DNA of 59,022 bases from Phycisphaeraceae bacterium (GTDB lineage Bacteria > Planctomycetota > Phycisphaerae > Phycisphaerales > Phycisphaeraceae): positions 1-59,022 of the forward strand of contig JAFIFY010000029.1 in NCBI GenBank assembly GCA_020831765.1. Reading direction: 5' to 3'. How positions within the stretch are numbered: the stretch's first letter is position 1; every line of letters starts with the position of its first letter. This document shows positions 1 through 8,667 of the stretch, piece by piece. A model generated the notes under the pieces. It had not been told where the DNA came from, made no database searches, and saw nothing but the letters and a program-made list of their open reading frames with translations. A program made the translations under genes and the position numbers.

Positions 1-1
1 A

Positions 2-30
2 GCCCCGACGGCCGGCAAGCCGAGCGGGGC
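2..30. repeat. GC-rich hairpin at the window edge
   Basis: Inverted repeat with outer arms at 2-7 and 25-30 (gccccg/cggggc) and inner arms at 9-12 and 19-22. No T-run follows. It lies about 20 bp before the integrase start and could be the end of a leftward or rightward terminator of the gene outside the window. Function is unknown. Confidence 0.3.
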
Positions 31-51
31 ACGATACGAGGAACACACATC

Positions 52-1335
52 ATGGCAACGCTTGAACGAGTAGGCAAGTCCTTCCGCATCCGCATCAGAC
101 AACCCGACGGCCGAAGGTTTCCGGTCATGCTCGGCATCGTCACCCAGCGGCGCGCCGAGGCGATCCGCGATCACCTGAAGGAACTGGAATCGGCCGCCCG
201 GCGAGGCCATACACTGGACGATTCAACGCGCACCTGGCTGAACAAGATCGGCGATGACCTGAAGGTCAAGCTGGCCAAGGCTGGATTGATCGAGGTTCAC
301 GATGCCGGCGGCGCGACGGTGGGCGCGTTCATTTCGCGATTCATCGATGGCCGGCATGACCTCAAGCCATCGAGCAAGACGGTCATGTTCCGTGCCCGGC
401 GATACCTGGTCGAACACTTCGGCGAGGATCGCCCGATGGCCACCATCACCCGGGCCGATGCCCAGGCTTGGCGGCAGGCCATGCTCAAGCGCGGCTACCG
501 GGAGAACACTGTCCGACGTGCCAGTGGGTTTCTCCGTCAATTCTGGAAGGTGGGACAGGACGCCGAGCTTGTGACGGTCAACCCGTGGGACGCCATCCCC
601 GCAGCGGTTCAGGCGACGCCGGACCGGCTGGTATTCGTCGAGGCGGCGACAATCGAACGCATCATCGAGGCGGTGCCGTGTCCACAATGGCGACTGCTGA
701 TCGCCCTGGCCCGGTATGGTGGGCTTCGCGTTCCATCCGAAGCCCTGGCCCTGAAGTGGAGCGATGTCAACTTCGCCGAAAAGCGGTTCATCGTCCGATC
801 GACCAAGACCGAGCATCACCGGGGCGGCGGCATCCGCGTTGTGCCGATGTTCCCCGAGCTTGAAGCGCGGTTCGTCGATGCGTTCGAAGTGGCGACCGAG
901 GGCGACGAATACACCATCACCCGATACCGGAGCGGCGCTCAGAACCTGCGGACACAATTCCAGCGGTTCATCGAACAGGCCGGCGAGAAACCATGGCCGC
1001 GCTTATGGCAGAACTTGCGGGCATCGAGGGCAACGGAGCTTGCCGACCTGTACCCAGGGCATGTCTGCGCGGCGTGGCTCGGCCACACGGAAGCCATCGC
1101 GGATCGCCACTACCGGCAAGTCACCGATGAACACTTCGCCCGGGCCGTAAGTGAGCAAAACGGACAGGGGCAAAATCAGGGGCACGGAGCGCACGCAAGG
1201 GAGCGCATCGAGGCCGGAAAAGCCCCGATTCAACGCATTGGGACGCACTGTAACCCCTTATTTGACAAGGGGATGGACGGACAGGGACTCGAACCCTGGA
1301 CCCACGGCTTAAAAGGCCGCTGCTCTACCAACTGA
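52..1335 (+). CDS. Tyrosine recombinase (phage-type integrase)
   Basis: Site-specific DNA recombinase of 427 aa, presumably the integrase of a mobile element lying mostly left of this window. The C-terminal catalytic domain (about 195-360) shows Arg225 in GGLR, Lys252 in STKTE, Arg323 in NLRASR, His345 in LGH and nucleophile Tyr354 in DRHYR. The first His of the usual HxxR box is Gln320 here. An N-terminal SAM-like DNA-binding region spans about 85-185. The ATG is preceded by gagga with 9 bp spacing. The last 20 codons and the stop lie inside the tRNA-Lys gene read antisense, so the C-terminal tail (408-427) is a by-product of the insertion site. Active-site integrity argues for a functional enzyme. 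Confidence 0.9.
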   Translation: MATLERVGKSFRIRIRQPDGRRFPVMLGIVTQRRAEAIRDHLKELESAARRGHTLDDSTRTWLNKIGDDLKVKLAKAGLIEVHDAGGATVGAFISRFIDGRHDLKPSSKTVMFRARRYLVEHFGEDRPMATITRADAQAWRQAMLKRGYRENTVRRASGFLRQFWKVGQDAELVTVNPWDAIPAAVQATPDRLVFVEAATIERIIEAVPCPQWRLLIALARYGGLRVPSEALALKWSDVNFAEKRFIVRSTKTEHHRGGGIRVVPMFPELEARFVDAFEVATEGDEYTITRYRSGAQNLRTQFQRFIEQAGEKPWPRLWQNLRASRATELADLYPGHVCAAWLGHTEAIADRHYRQVTDEHFARAVSEQNGQGQNQGHGAHARERIEAGKAPIQRIGTHCNPLFDKGMDGQGLEPWTHGLKGRCSTN

Positions 1336-1346
1336 GCTATCCGTCC
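1274..1346 (-). tRNA. tRNA-Lys (anticodon TTT)
   Basis: Complete 73-nt cloverleaf on the minus strand. The acceptor stem is GGACGGA/TCCGTCC with discriminator A, the D stem GCTC/GAGC, the anticodon stem GCGGC/GCCGT with loop CTTTTAA (anticodon TTT), and the T stem CAGGG/CCCTG with TTCGAGT loop. CCA is not encoded. The 3' end faces the integrase gene and overlaps its last codons, the standard geometry for an element integrated at a tRNA 3' end. The tRNA sequence is intact, so integration would have restored the gene. Confidence 0.96.
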
Positions 1347-1543
1347 CGGGAGGGTATCGGCGCAAAGGTGCGGCCGGAGGCTCGCGGTGCGACGAAGGCG
1401 GGCTAAAGTCAATTAATTCAGCCCGTTATGGGTGCATGGACGATCGGAATCGGGTGTCCGACGCGTCGTGGCGGGGAGAATAATAACAGGCTTGAGCGTC
1501 GAAGCCTACTATCTTCGGCGATTTTCAGCCGAAAGCGGAATCC

Positions 1544-4039
1544 ATGCCCGAAAACACCCCTCAGGATGCTGTAACGCAGACCCGCCGGAGACAGTGGAGA
1601 GGTCCGCCTGGGAGATTCCCGCTCGGCCCGATGCCGGCGCTGTTGTGGAATGCCGAGGGATCAGGCTGGAGACTGGCCAGGGGCGGGGGCCTGGCGGCGC
1701 TCCTGACCCGGGCATGTCGGGGGCGAGCACAACGCTTGCTCGGGTTGGCTATTCTGCTTGCGGTGATTCTGCCTGCAGGGGCCTGCTCGATGTTCCTTGG
1801 TCCGACCCGATTCACACCCAAGACGGCTGATGATCGGCTGGCGGCCTTCGCTCATGATGGTCTGCCGCTGGCCGGGCGGGTGGAAGTGCTCTGGAATGAG
1901 CATCACGTTCCTTACATTCTGGCCGAGCATGATGAGGATGTGCCGCTTGTGTTGGGCATGATTCACGCTCACCTTCGTCTTGGACAGATCGAACTGCTTC
2001 GCCGGGGAGTGCGCGGGCGCTTGAGCGAGATGTTCGGTCCCCCGGCCACGAAGTTTGACCAGGCTCTTCGCAGTCTTCAGGTCGATCGCGCCGCTCCGGA
2101 GATACTCTCAGCGCTTCCGGAAGCATCCCGCCGCTGGTTGGATCGATACGTCGAAGGTGTTAACGCCTACATCGCTCTGCCGATCGAAAGGCCGCCGGAG
2201 TTTGGCATGTTGGACATCCGGGATGAGCCGTGGACGGCTGAGGATGTGGTGGCGATCGGTCGGCTGGTCAGCGTCGATGTCAACTGGTTCCATGCGTTGT
2301 CGATGCTTCGGCTCCGCCATGAACCTGGCTTTGACCGTCTCATGGCCCGACTGAGGGCACACGCCGAATCGGGTACGCCTAGTTTCGGGGCGGCCGAGAC
2401 GATGCCGCTTGAAGTGCTGATGGGCATGGGCCGGACCGGAAGCAACGCCTTCGCCGTGGGGGGTGATCGAACCGCCGCCGGTGCCGCGATTCTCGGCTCG
2501 GACCCGCATCTAGGGCTTTCGCTGCCCAATTTCTGGGTGCTGGTCGGAATCCGGTCTCCGGGCGTCCGGGTCGTTGGCTTGACCTATCCGGGTGTGCCGG
2601 CGGTACTGGTGGGCCGCAACGAACACATCGCCTGGGGCGCAACCAACATGCGCTCGATCAACAGCACGCTTTATGACCTGACGGACATGCCCGAGGATTC
2701 GATCCGCCGCCGCAGCGAGCGGGTCAAGGTTCGCTGGTGGTTCAATCGCGATGTGGTGCTGGCCGAATCGGACCATGGGCCTGTACTCAGTGAGTTGACC
2801 GCGCTCAAGGAAATGAATCTTCCCCCGATCGCCCTGAATTGGCGCGGGCATGAAGTCAGCGATGAACTGACACCATTTCTGAAGTTGCCGCGCATTGATA
2901 ATTTCGACGATTTTCGCAGGGCGTTCACGAGCTATGCCGTCAGCGGCCAGAACTTCCTCTACGCCGATCGAGAGGGCAATATCGGTCAGATTCTCGCCGT
3001 GGAAATCGAGCCCGATCGCATCGCGAACGCCGCCCAAGGTCTGCTGACCCGACCGTCGAGCGCGGCCAGCCTAAATGCAGCGCCGCTTCGGAGCGTGGAC
3101 CTGCCCCATGCTTACAACCCCCAAGCCGGGTACATCGTCACCACGAACAACACACCGTTCGCCCTGAATCCGCCCATGGTGGTGGCGGGCAACGCCGATG
3201 ACCGCTACGTGCGAATTCGTGATCTGATCGGCTCGGTCGAGGTCTTTGCGCTGGACGATGTCCGGCGGATTCACACCGATGTTTATTCGGCAAGCGCTCA
3301 TCGTGTGGCGCGGGAACTGGCTCAGAGACTGGGTCGTGCAAAGCCCGAGGCGGCACAGGCCAGCGCAACATCGGGCGACGCGGATGTCGGCGAACTGATC
3401 AGCCATATCTCCAACTGGGACGGCCATTACCACACTGACAGCCGCGGCGCCGCGGCCTACCAGTTAATGGCGCATCATCTGGGGCGGGCGCATTTTCAGG
3501 CTGCATTCAGTCGTCGGATCGCCGAGTATCTGCTGGGCGCGGCGGTGTTTCACGATCTGCTCTACGATGACCTGGTGAGTGGTGGGATGGATGAACGGCT
3601 CGCGGAAGCGGCGAGGCGCGCGGCGGCGGACCACCGTTCATACTCGACATGGGGCGAGCTTCACTCGATCCGCCTCGGCCACATCCTGGCCAACGTTCCG
3701 CTGATCGGCAATCGCTTTCGCTTCGGGGAGTATCCGATCGGCGGTTCCTCGACCACGGTGATGAAGTCGGCTCATCCGATCACCAATCGACCGCATCAGC
3801 TTTCCTATGGTCAGCAATCGCGCTTCATGGCGGATCTGGCCGATCCCGATCAGACCTGGGCCGTGCTGCTCGGTGGCCAGGATGGGTGGCTGGGCAGTGA
3901 GACGTTTCTTGATCAGTGGCCGCTGTGGCAGAAGGGGGAGTACATCCAACTCCCACTTCGGGAATCGACGATTCGCCAACGGTTTACTCATCGAGTGGTA
4001 CTTCAGCCCGGGTCATCCAGCGCGGCGTTTCCGCGATGA
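1544..4039 (+). CDS. Penicillin acylase family Ntn-hydrolase (putative lipoprotein)
   Basis: Secreted N-terminal-nucleophile amidohydrolase of 831 aa. Family members hydrolyse amide bonds of penicillins, acyl-homoserine lactones or other N-acyl compounds; the substrate here cannot be read from sequence. A hydrophobic segment at 64-79 ends in AGAC, a possible lipobox (Cys81). The alpha region (about 100-298) precedes the autocatalytic site Gly299-Ser300 in TGSNAF, where Ser300 would become the beta-subunit nucleophile. A TTNNTPF segment further on matches the beta-subunit Asn region of the family. Length is normal. The ATG follows a weak GGA. The N-terminal 60 residues are basic and unlike a signal peptide, so an internal start such as Met30 is possible. 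It ends 39 bp before the convergent methyltransferase gene. Confidence 0.85.
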   Translation: MPENTPQDAVTQTRRRQWRGPPGRFPLGPMPALLWNAEGSGWRLARGGGLAALLTRACRGRAQRLLGLAILLAVILPAGACSMFLGPTRFTPKTADDRLAAFAHDGLPLAGRVEVLWNEHHVPYILAEHDEDVPLVLGMIHAHLRLGQIELLRRGVRGRLSEMFGPPATKFDQALRSLQVDRAAPEILSALPEASRRWLDRYVEGVNAYIALPIERPPEFGMLDIRDEPWTAEDVVAIGRLVSVDVNWFHALSMLRLRHEPGFDRLMARLRAHAESGTPSFGAAETMPLEVLMGMGRTGSNAFAVGGDRTAAGAAILGSDPHLGLSLPNFWVLVGIRSPGVRVVGLTYPGVPAVLVGRNEHIAWGATNMRSINSTLYDLTDMPEDSIRRRSERVKVRWWFNRDVVLAESDHGPVLSELTALKEMNLPPIALNWRGHEVSDELTPFLKLPRIDNFDDFRRAFTSYAVSGQNFLYADREGNIGQILAVEIEPDRIANAAQGLLTRPSSAASLNAAPLRSVDLPHAYNPQAGYIVTTNNTPFALNPPMVVAGNADDRYVRIRDLIGSVEVFALDDVRRIHTDVYSASAHRVARELAQRLGRAKPEAAQASATSGDADVGELISHISNWDGHYHTDSRGAAAYQLMAHHLGRAHFQAAFSRRIAEYLLGAAVFHDLLYDDLVSGGMDERLAEAARRAAADHRSYSTWGELHSIRLGHILANVPLIGNRFRFGEYPIGGSSTTVMKSAHPITNRPHQLSYGQQSRFMADLADPDQTWAVLLGGQDGWLGSETFLDQWPLWQKGEYIQLPLRESTIRQRFTHRVVLQPGSSSAAFPR

Positions 4040-4078
4040 GCGGCGGATCGATGGCCGCATCCCATCCGACCATGCGCC

Positions 4079-4879
4079 TCAGCTCGACCCCGCGGCCCAG
4101 AAGAGGAATATGGACGCGGCGACGATCACGTTGAGTGAGTCCATCCCGCCGCGCATTGGAATGGTGATGCGCTGGTCGCAATGGGCCAGGAGTTCGTCGC
4201 CCAGGCCGTGGTCTTCCGGGCCGATGATCAGGGCCAGTCGATGGGGTGGGCGCATGGTGTGAATCGGCTTGGCATCCGATCGAACCACCGTGGCCCATCG
4301 CTTCACATCGTAAAGTTGGGCCAGGTCATCCAGGTCTCTGTGCATATCCGTGCTTCGTATTACTGGCAGGTTGAACACCGCGCCCATCGAGAGGCGTACC
4401 GACTGCCGGTAGAAGGGCTCGCAGCATTCCGGGCCGAGCACCACCGCATCAGCGCCCAGTGCCGCCGCGCTTCGGATGATCGCACCGAGATTGGCCGGAT
4501 TGATGATCTTGGGGAAAACCAGCAACCGCGCGGGCCGTTCCAGATCAGCCATCGCCGGAATCTGGTCCAATCGAGGCGATTCGGGCACGAATCCGCAGGC
4601 GAGGATGCCCGCGTGGAAACGGAAGCCGAGGAGTTGATTGATCCGATCGGGCGAAAGGATGTAGACCGGGCAGCGCTCACCGACTTTGGCCGATACCTCA
4701 TCGGCCCGGCGCGGCGAAGCCAGGATCGACTCAACCTTCAGGGAACTCGCCAGCAGGCGACGTACGATCCAGAGTCCCTCGGCGATGAACCGGCCCTCGC
4801 GAGTCAGGTCGCGATCCTTGAGCCGGCGGTAAGCATCCAGTCGCGGGTCTTCCAGGGAATCGACAACGTGAAGGGTCAT
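4079..4879 (-). CDS. TrmH/SpoU-family RNA 2'-O-methyltransferase
   Basis: SAM-dependent SPOUT methyltransferase that methylates a ribose 2'-OH in rRNA or tRNA; the target nucleotide is unknown. Residues 1-100 form an L30e-like substrate-binding domain. The SPOUT domain carries motif 1 (NPANLGAIIRSAAALGAD), motif 2 (IIGPEDHGL) and motif 3 (IPMRGGMDSLNVIVAAS), which build the trefoil knot that binds SAM. At 266 aa it has normal length. It is the last gene of the leftward array, 44 bp after the flavoprotein gene, and has no clear Shine-Dalgarno sequence. Confidence 0.88.
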   Translation of the reverse strand: MTLHVVDSLEDPRLDAYRRLKDRDLTREGRFIAEGLWIVRRLLASSLKVESILASPRRADEVSAKVGERCPVYILSPDRINQLLGFRFHAGILACGFVPESPRLDQIPAMADLERPARLLVFPKIINPANLGAIIRSAAALGADAVVLGPECCEPFYRQSVRLSMGAVFNLPVIRSTDMHRDLDDLAQLYDVKRWATVVRSDAKPIHTMRPPHRLALIIGPEDHGLGDELLAHCDQRITIPMRGGMDSLNVIVAASIFLFWAAGSS

Positions 4880-4923
4880 GGCTTCAGGTGGGGGTTGGGG
4901 CTTGTGCGCGGGCCGGCGACGGG

Positions 4924-5985
4924 CTAGCTCTCGGGTGCCTGTTTGATGCGCTGGGCCAGCGCGGCGTTGGTGCGATTGCCCGCATCGAACGGTGGTGGCT
5001 CGCCGGTGATGACACGACAGATGCGATCGACGTGCTCGTGGCAGTTTTCGATGAAGAGGCGAAAGCGGAGTTGGGTGCCGGCCGCCGCGGTTCCCGCGAC
5101 GAACAGGCCCGGGACCGTGGTCATCATCGTCGATTCATCAAGCAGTGGCGCCTTGTTCTCGCCGACCAGCTTCGCGCCGGCCATTTCCAGCAGAGTGTTA
5201 TCCATCTCATAGCCGGTCAGTAAAAGCACATGCTGGGCCTCGATCGAAACTTCGCGTTTGTCGGCATTGGACCGAAGCGTGACTTGATCGGGCGTGATGC
5301 GAACGGGAACGGTGTCTGGAACGAAGGCGATCCGGCCTGTATCGATGAGCATTTGAATCTCGGGCATCAGCCAGTACTTGATCGATTGGCGGTCGAGCTG
5401 ATGCCTCCGGTAGCTGAGGGTGACTTCGGTTCCGATTCGATGGCAGCGGATCGCCGCTTCCACGGCCGAGTTTCTTCCGCCGACGATGAGGAGCTTACGC
5501 TGAAAGTATCGATGTGGGTCATCGAAGTAGTGACTGACGTGGTCCAACTCCTCGCCGGGGATGTGCAGGAGGCGCGGGCGGTGCATGTCGCCAACGGCCA
5601 GGACGACGTTTGAAGCGCGGTATTCGGTCTGGTCGAGGCCGCGACGCCCGGTCAGTTCAAACATGCCATCATCGCGCTTATGAATGGATTCGATACGCTC
5701 GTAGGTTTGAATTGACAGGCCGTAGTGTTGGACGACACCGCGCAGGTAAGCCAGATACTCCTCGCGCGTGGCTTTGGATTGATCAACCGTATTCAGGGGA
5801 AGCCCGGCGATGGCGATGCGCTCAGGGGAGGAAAAAAACTTTACCTGTCTTGGGTACCAGCCGATGGTCTGGCCGATCTGTCCGGCATCAACATGCACAT
5901 AGTCGGCCCCCAGCGATCGGAGAGCGCAGGCCAGTTCGATTCCAATCGGCCCGGCTCCGACGATGATGGTCGGTGTTTGAATCAT
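4924..5985 (-). CDS. YpdA-like FAD-dependent pyridine nucleotide oxidoreductase
   Basis: Flavoprotein of 353 aa with an N-terminal FAD Rossmann motif (IIVGAGPIGIELA) and a central NAD(P)H Rossmann motif (LIVGGRNSAVEAA). The thioredoxin-reductase CxxC is absent. The blocks FFSSPERIAIAGLP, VSHYFDDPHRYF and the C-terminal FVAGTAAAG follow the YpdA family, which in Firmicutes reduces bacillithiol disulfide. Whether this organism makes bacillithiol is unknown, so the substrate is inferred from homology. I chose the ATG at 5985 because it has GGGGATGG upstream. An ATG nine codons earlier (6012) has GGAG abutting it, too close to serve. It lies 42 bp after the lipoprotein gene in the same leftward array. 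Confidence 0.8.
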   Translation of the reverse strand: MIQTPTIIVGAGPIGIELACALRSLGADYVHVDAGQIGQTIGWYPRQVKFFSSPERIAIAGLPLNTVDQSKATREEYLAYLRGVVQHYGLSIQTYERIESIHKRDDGMFELTGRRGLDQTEYRASNVVLAVGDMHRPRLLHIPGEELDHVSHYFDDPHRYFQRKLLIVGGRNSAVEAAIRCHRIGTEVTLSYRRHQLDRQSIKYWLMPEIQMLIDTGRIAFVPDTVPVRITPDQVTLRSNADKREVSIEAQHVLLLTGYEMDNTLLEMAGAKLVGENKAPLLDESTMMTTVPGLFVAGTAAAGTQLRFRLFIENCHEHVDRICRVITGEPPPFDAGNRTNAALAQRIKQAPES

Positions 5986-6027
5986 GCCGCACCCATCCCC
6001 AAAATGGCCCATCTCCGCGGCCGGCGG

Positions 6028-6543
6028 CTAGTAGCGGTCCCAGTAGCGCAGCATCTCATCAACATCATCCGATGTGGGGATCGGCCTGAGCAGGCCCGCC
6101 TGTCCCCGGGGAACGTTGATGACCATGATCCCTCGACGCGATGGGAAGGGGATTTCATCATAGAAATCACCCCAGCCGGGCACGCGCACCAACACCCCAA
6201 GATCATATTCCAGAAAGCCGGCGCCCGGGGCTCGAACGGGAATGCTGAACCGCCCGGTGTCGTCGGTGTAGACGGGCCCACTTCGCTCCGGTCGGCCTGA
6301 GCGCGGATCGACCAGCATCGTGACCTGGGCGCGTGGCAACACATCCAGATCATCGGTCCTTTGATCGGCCGGCAACATCGTCAGGCCGGGTCGCTCCGCG
6401 CGCACGACCACGCCCTCGATTCGCCCGGAAGCACATCCGCCCGCCCAGGCCAGCGAAAGGGCAAGCAGCCACACCCCCGAAACGCGCGGCCCTCGCCGAT
6501 CAATTTCCAGCGCGGGCCGCCTGATTCTTGAACTCTTCCACAC
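6028..6543 (-). CDS. Putative lipoprotein with carboxypeptidase-regulatory-like fold
   Basis: A 171-aa protein of unknown function. A basic N-terminus and hydrophobic stretch (about 22-36) end in AGGC, a plausible lipobox at Cys37. The remainder (GRIEGVVVRAE, then YTDDTGRFSIPV) resembles a carboxypeptidase regulatory-like (CNA_B/prealbumin-type) beta-sandwich, in which a polar strand ends with DxxGxF. The gene overlaps the end of scpB by 44 bp, so it is probably co-transcribed and translationally coupled to it. No catalytic motif was seen. Confidence 0.6.
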   Translation of the reverse strand: MWKSSRIRRPALEIDRRGPRVSGVWLLALSLAWAGGCASGRIEGVVVRAERPGLTMLPADQRTDDLDVLPRAQVTMLVDPRSGRPERSGPVYTDDTGRFSIPVRAPGAGFLEYDLGVLVRVPGWGDFYDEIPFPSRRGIMVINVPRGQAGLLRPIPTSDDVDEMLRYWDRY

Positions 6544-7306
6544 TGGGCAACTCCTTCAGACTGCTCAAGCCGAATACCTCAAGAAACTGGCGCGTGGTTC
6601 CGTAGAGCATCGGTCGGCCGAGGGTTTCCGCCCGCCCGGCGATCCGAACCAGACGCATATCCATGAGCGATCGAATGGTCTCGCCGCACGCCACACCACG
6701 GATGGCTTCAAGATCCGCCCGGAGGATGGGTTGCCGATAGGCAATGATGGCCAGGGTCTCCAATGTGGCCGGCGTCAGACGTGTCTGCTGACGAGCGCGG
6801 TGAAGCTGGCCGACCATCTGGCCATACTCGGCCAGACAGAACATCCGCCATCCGCCGGCGACCTCTTCAATACGAAAGGCGCGGCCGGTTCGCTCGTACA
6901 CTTCGTTCAATTCCAGGATCGCCCGGGCGATGATCCGGTTGCCAGGACCGCCCAGCAGGTCCGAAAGCCGCCCGGCCGAAAGCGACCGATCGGCCGAAAT
7001 CAGGAGCGCTTCGATCTGGGGCATGAGAGCCTCGAGCGCAAAGGTGGTTCCCGTATCATCTTCCGGGTTCGCCCCATCGGGGGCATCAGCGGACTTATCC
7101 CCGGCGGCTTGTTCCCGGGTGGGATCATCGGTCGTCATATCCTCGGCCGCCGTTCCCTCGCCCTCGATAGGCCGGGGTTCGGATCGGTCTGAAACTTCCG
7201 TGTTTGCTGTTTCCGGGGCTTCGTGCATGTCTGCATTGTAACGCCGATGGCATACCTCCGGTTTTCCCGGATTGGGTGTTGGGCCGCTAGCGCTGATGGC
7301 CGTCAA
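6500..7306 (-). CDS. scpB: Segregation and condensation protein ScpB
   Basis: Kleisin-associated subunit that joins SMC and ScpA in the bacterial condensin and dimerises through winged-helix domains. The conserved core runs from ALMPQIEALLISADRSLS through the winged helices, including TLETLAIIAYRQPI and GRPMLYGTTRQFLEVFGL, to ELPSVEEF. The first 70 residues are an acidic, low-complexity extension. The TTG at 7306 overlaps the stop of the upstream permease as TTGA. An ATG at 7228 would give 242 aa and is the alternative; neither has a strong ribosome-binding site. No scpA or smc lies nearby, which is unusual because scpA and scpB are often adjacent. Confidence 0.9.
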   Translation of the reverse strand: MTAISASGPTPNPGKPEVCHRRYNADMHEAPETANTEVSDRSEPRPIEGEGTAAEDMTTDDPTREQAAGDKSADAPDGANPEDDTGTTFALEALMPQIEALLISADRSLSAGRLSDLLGGPGNRIIARAILELNEVYERTGRAFRIEEVAGGWRMFCLAEYGQMVGQLHRARQQTRLTPATLETLAIIAYRQPILRADLEAIRGVACGETIRSLMDMRLVRIAGRAETLGRPMLYGTTRQFLEVFGLSSLKELPSVEEFKNQAARAGN

Positions 7307-8667
7307 GTGCCGTCGGGTCTTGGAACGGTCCGTCCGTGCGGGTCGAGCCGGGGTCGGCTCAATTCATCATCCAATCGGCCCCGCATCGTCTGGGTGGTGA
7401 TGTGCTCGAGCTTCTCTGCCGCGCTATGCTGGCGGGGGCCGATGAGCCCGTAGTGGTGATTGAGATACGTTTCCCAGAGCCGATGGGACTGGAGCAGTTG
7501 GGCCGCTCGGGCGCGACCGGCATCGGTCATGCGCCAACCGCGGTCGGGTTCGTCGCGGATCAAGCCCCGCCGAGCCAGGCCGCGCAGGGCCAGCCAGGTC
7601 AGGACTCTTGAGGTTCCCAACGATTTTCGCAAGACATCGTAAGCCAGGCGCGCGTGATCCTCGAAGCCGGACTCGGCCCGCTCCTCCAGGCGATAGAGCA
7701 GAGCCAGAACATCCTCACGGCAGATTCGCAGCGTCAGCAGAGCCCGATCCAGCGCGCGGCTGATCAGACCCCGGCGCGGCGCTGCCAGCATCGCCACGAC
7801 GAACATGCCCCCGGTACAGACGGCCATCATGCCGCTGGTGCTCAGGTCATGCACATTGGCGAATGCCGGGGAATCGGCCGGCAGCAGTGAGGGAATGGTC
7901 AGCGCCCCGACGTGTCCGAGGATGCCCGCAGCGGCGGCGAGCAGCATCGAGAGAATCAGCATCCAGCCGAAGCGGTCTGTCAGGAGGTGGGCCGTGGCGG
8001 CGGGGACGACCAGCATCGCGATCACCAAGATGCTGCCGACGCTGGTGAAGGAAGCGACGGTGGTGATCGCGACCATGGCCATGAGGGCGTAGTGCATGAA
8101 TTGCGAGGGAATACCCTGGCCCTGGGCCAGCGCGGGATCGAAGGCGCAGATTTTCAGTTCCTTGTAGAACAATGCCACGAAAGCGATGTTCATCGCCAGC
8201 ACCACGGTCAGCCACACCACCGCGCTGGGCACCAGCCAGGGTCCGACCTGAACCAGGTGCAGAGGGATATATTCGATCGCCCCGAAGAGGACGCATCGCG
8301 CATCGAGCTCGACATGTCGATGCCGTGCGGATTGCTCGATCATCACCAGCCCCAGGGCGAAGAGGATGGTGAAGACCGCACCCATGGATGCCGATTCCTC
8401 CACACGACCATACCTCACCAGCCATTGGGTGAAGACGGCGGTCAGTACGCCCACCACCGCGGCGCCGATGAACATCGGCAGGCTTTCACGGCTGGCCGTC
8501 AGAAGAAAACCGATCGCCAAGCCGGGCAGCACGGCATGGCTGATCGCATCGCCCATCAGGCTGAGCCGACGCAGGACCAGGAAGCAGCCCACCAAGGCAC
8601 AGGCGACACTGCTGAGCACGGCGGCGATGACGATCCAGGTATCAAGCTCGTGTACCCATTGGATCAT
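7303..8667 (-). CDS. Metal ABC transporter permease fused to a DtxR/MntR-like regulator domain
   Basis: Fusion of 454 aa. Residues 1-296 are an ABC-3 family manganese/zinc/iron permease with about eight membrane segments and the family blocks LMGDAISHAVLPGLA and GSILVIAMLVVPAATA. After a linker, residues 315-393 form a winged helix and 394-450 a DtxR-type dimerisation segment (HRLWETYL, then AAEKLEH, then DPHG). Relative to MntR, the metal ligands His395, Glu418, Glu421 and His422 are kept. At the two N-terminal ligand positions Asp319 is kept and the Glu position is Ala322. It overlaps the upstream permease by ATGA. The cytosolic tail could sense metal, bind DNA after release, or only gate transport; sequence does not decide. 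Confidence 0.9.
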   Translation of the reverse strand: MIQWVHELDTWIVIAAVLSSVACALVGCFLVLRRLSLMGDAISHAVLPGLAIGFLLTASRESLPMFIGAAVVGVLTAVFTQWLVRYGRVEESASMGAVFTILFALGLVMIEQSARHRHVELDARCVLFGAIEYIPLHLVQVGPWLVPSAVVWLTVVLAMNIAFVALFYKELKICAFDPALAQGQGIPSQFMHYALMAMVAITTVASFTSVGSILVIAMLVVPAATAHLLTDRFGWMLILSMLLAAAAGILGHVGALTIPSLLPADSPAFANVHDLSTSGMMAVCTGGMFVVAMLAAPRRGLISRALDRALLTLRICREDVLALLYRLEERAESGFEDHARLAYDVLRKSLGTSRVLTWLALRGLARRGLIRDEPDRGWRMTDAGRARAAQLLQSHRLWETYLNHHYGLIGPRQHSAAEKLEHITTQTMRGRLDDELSRPRLDPHGRTVPRPDGT

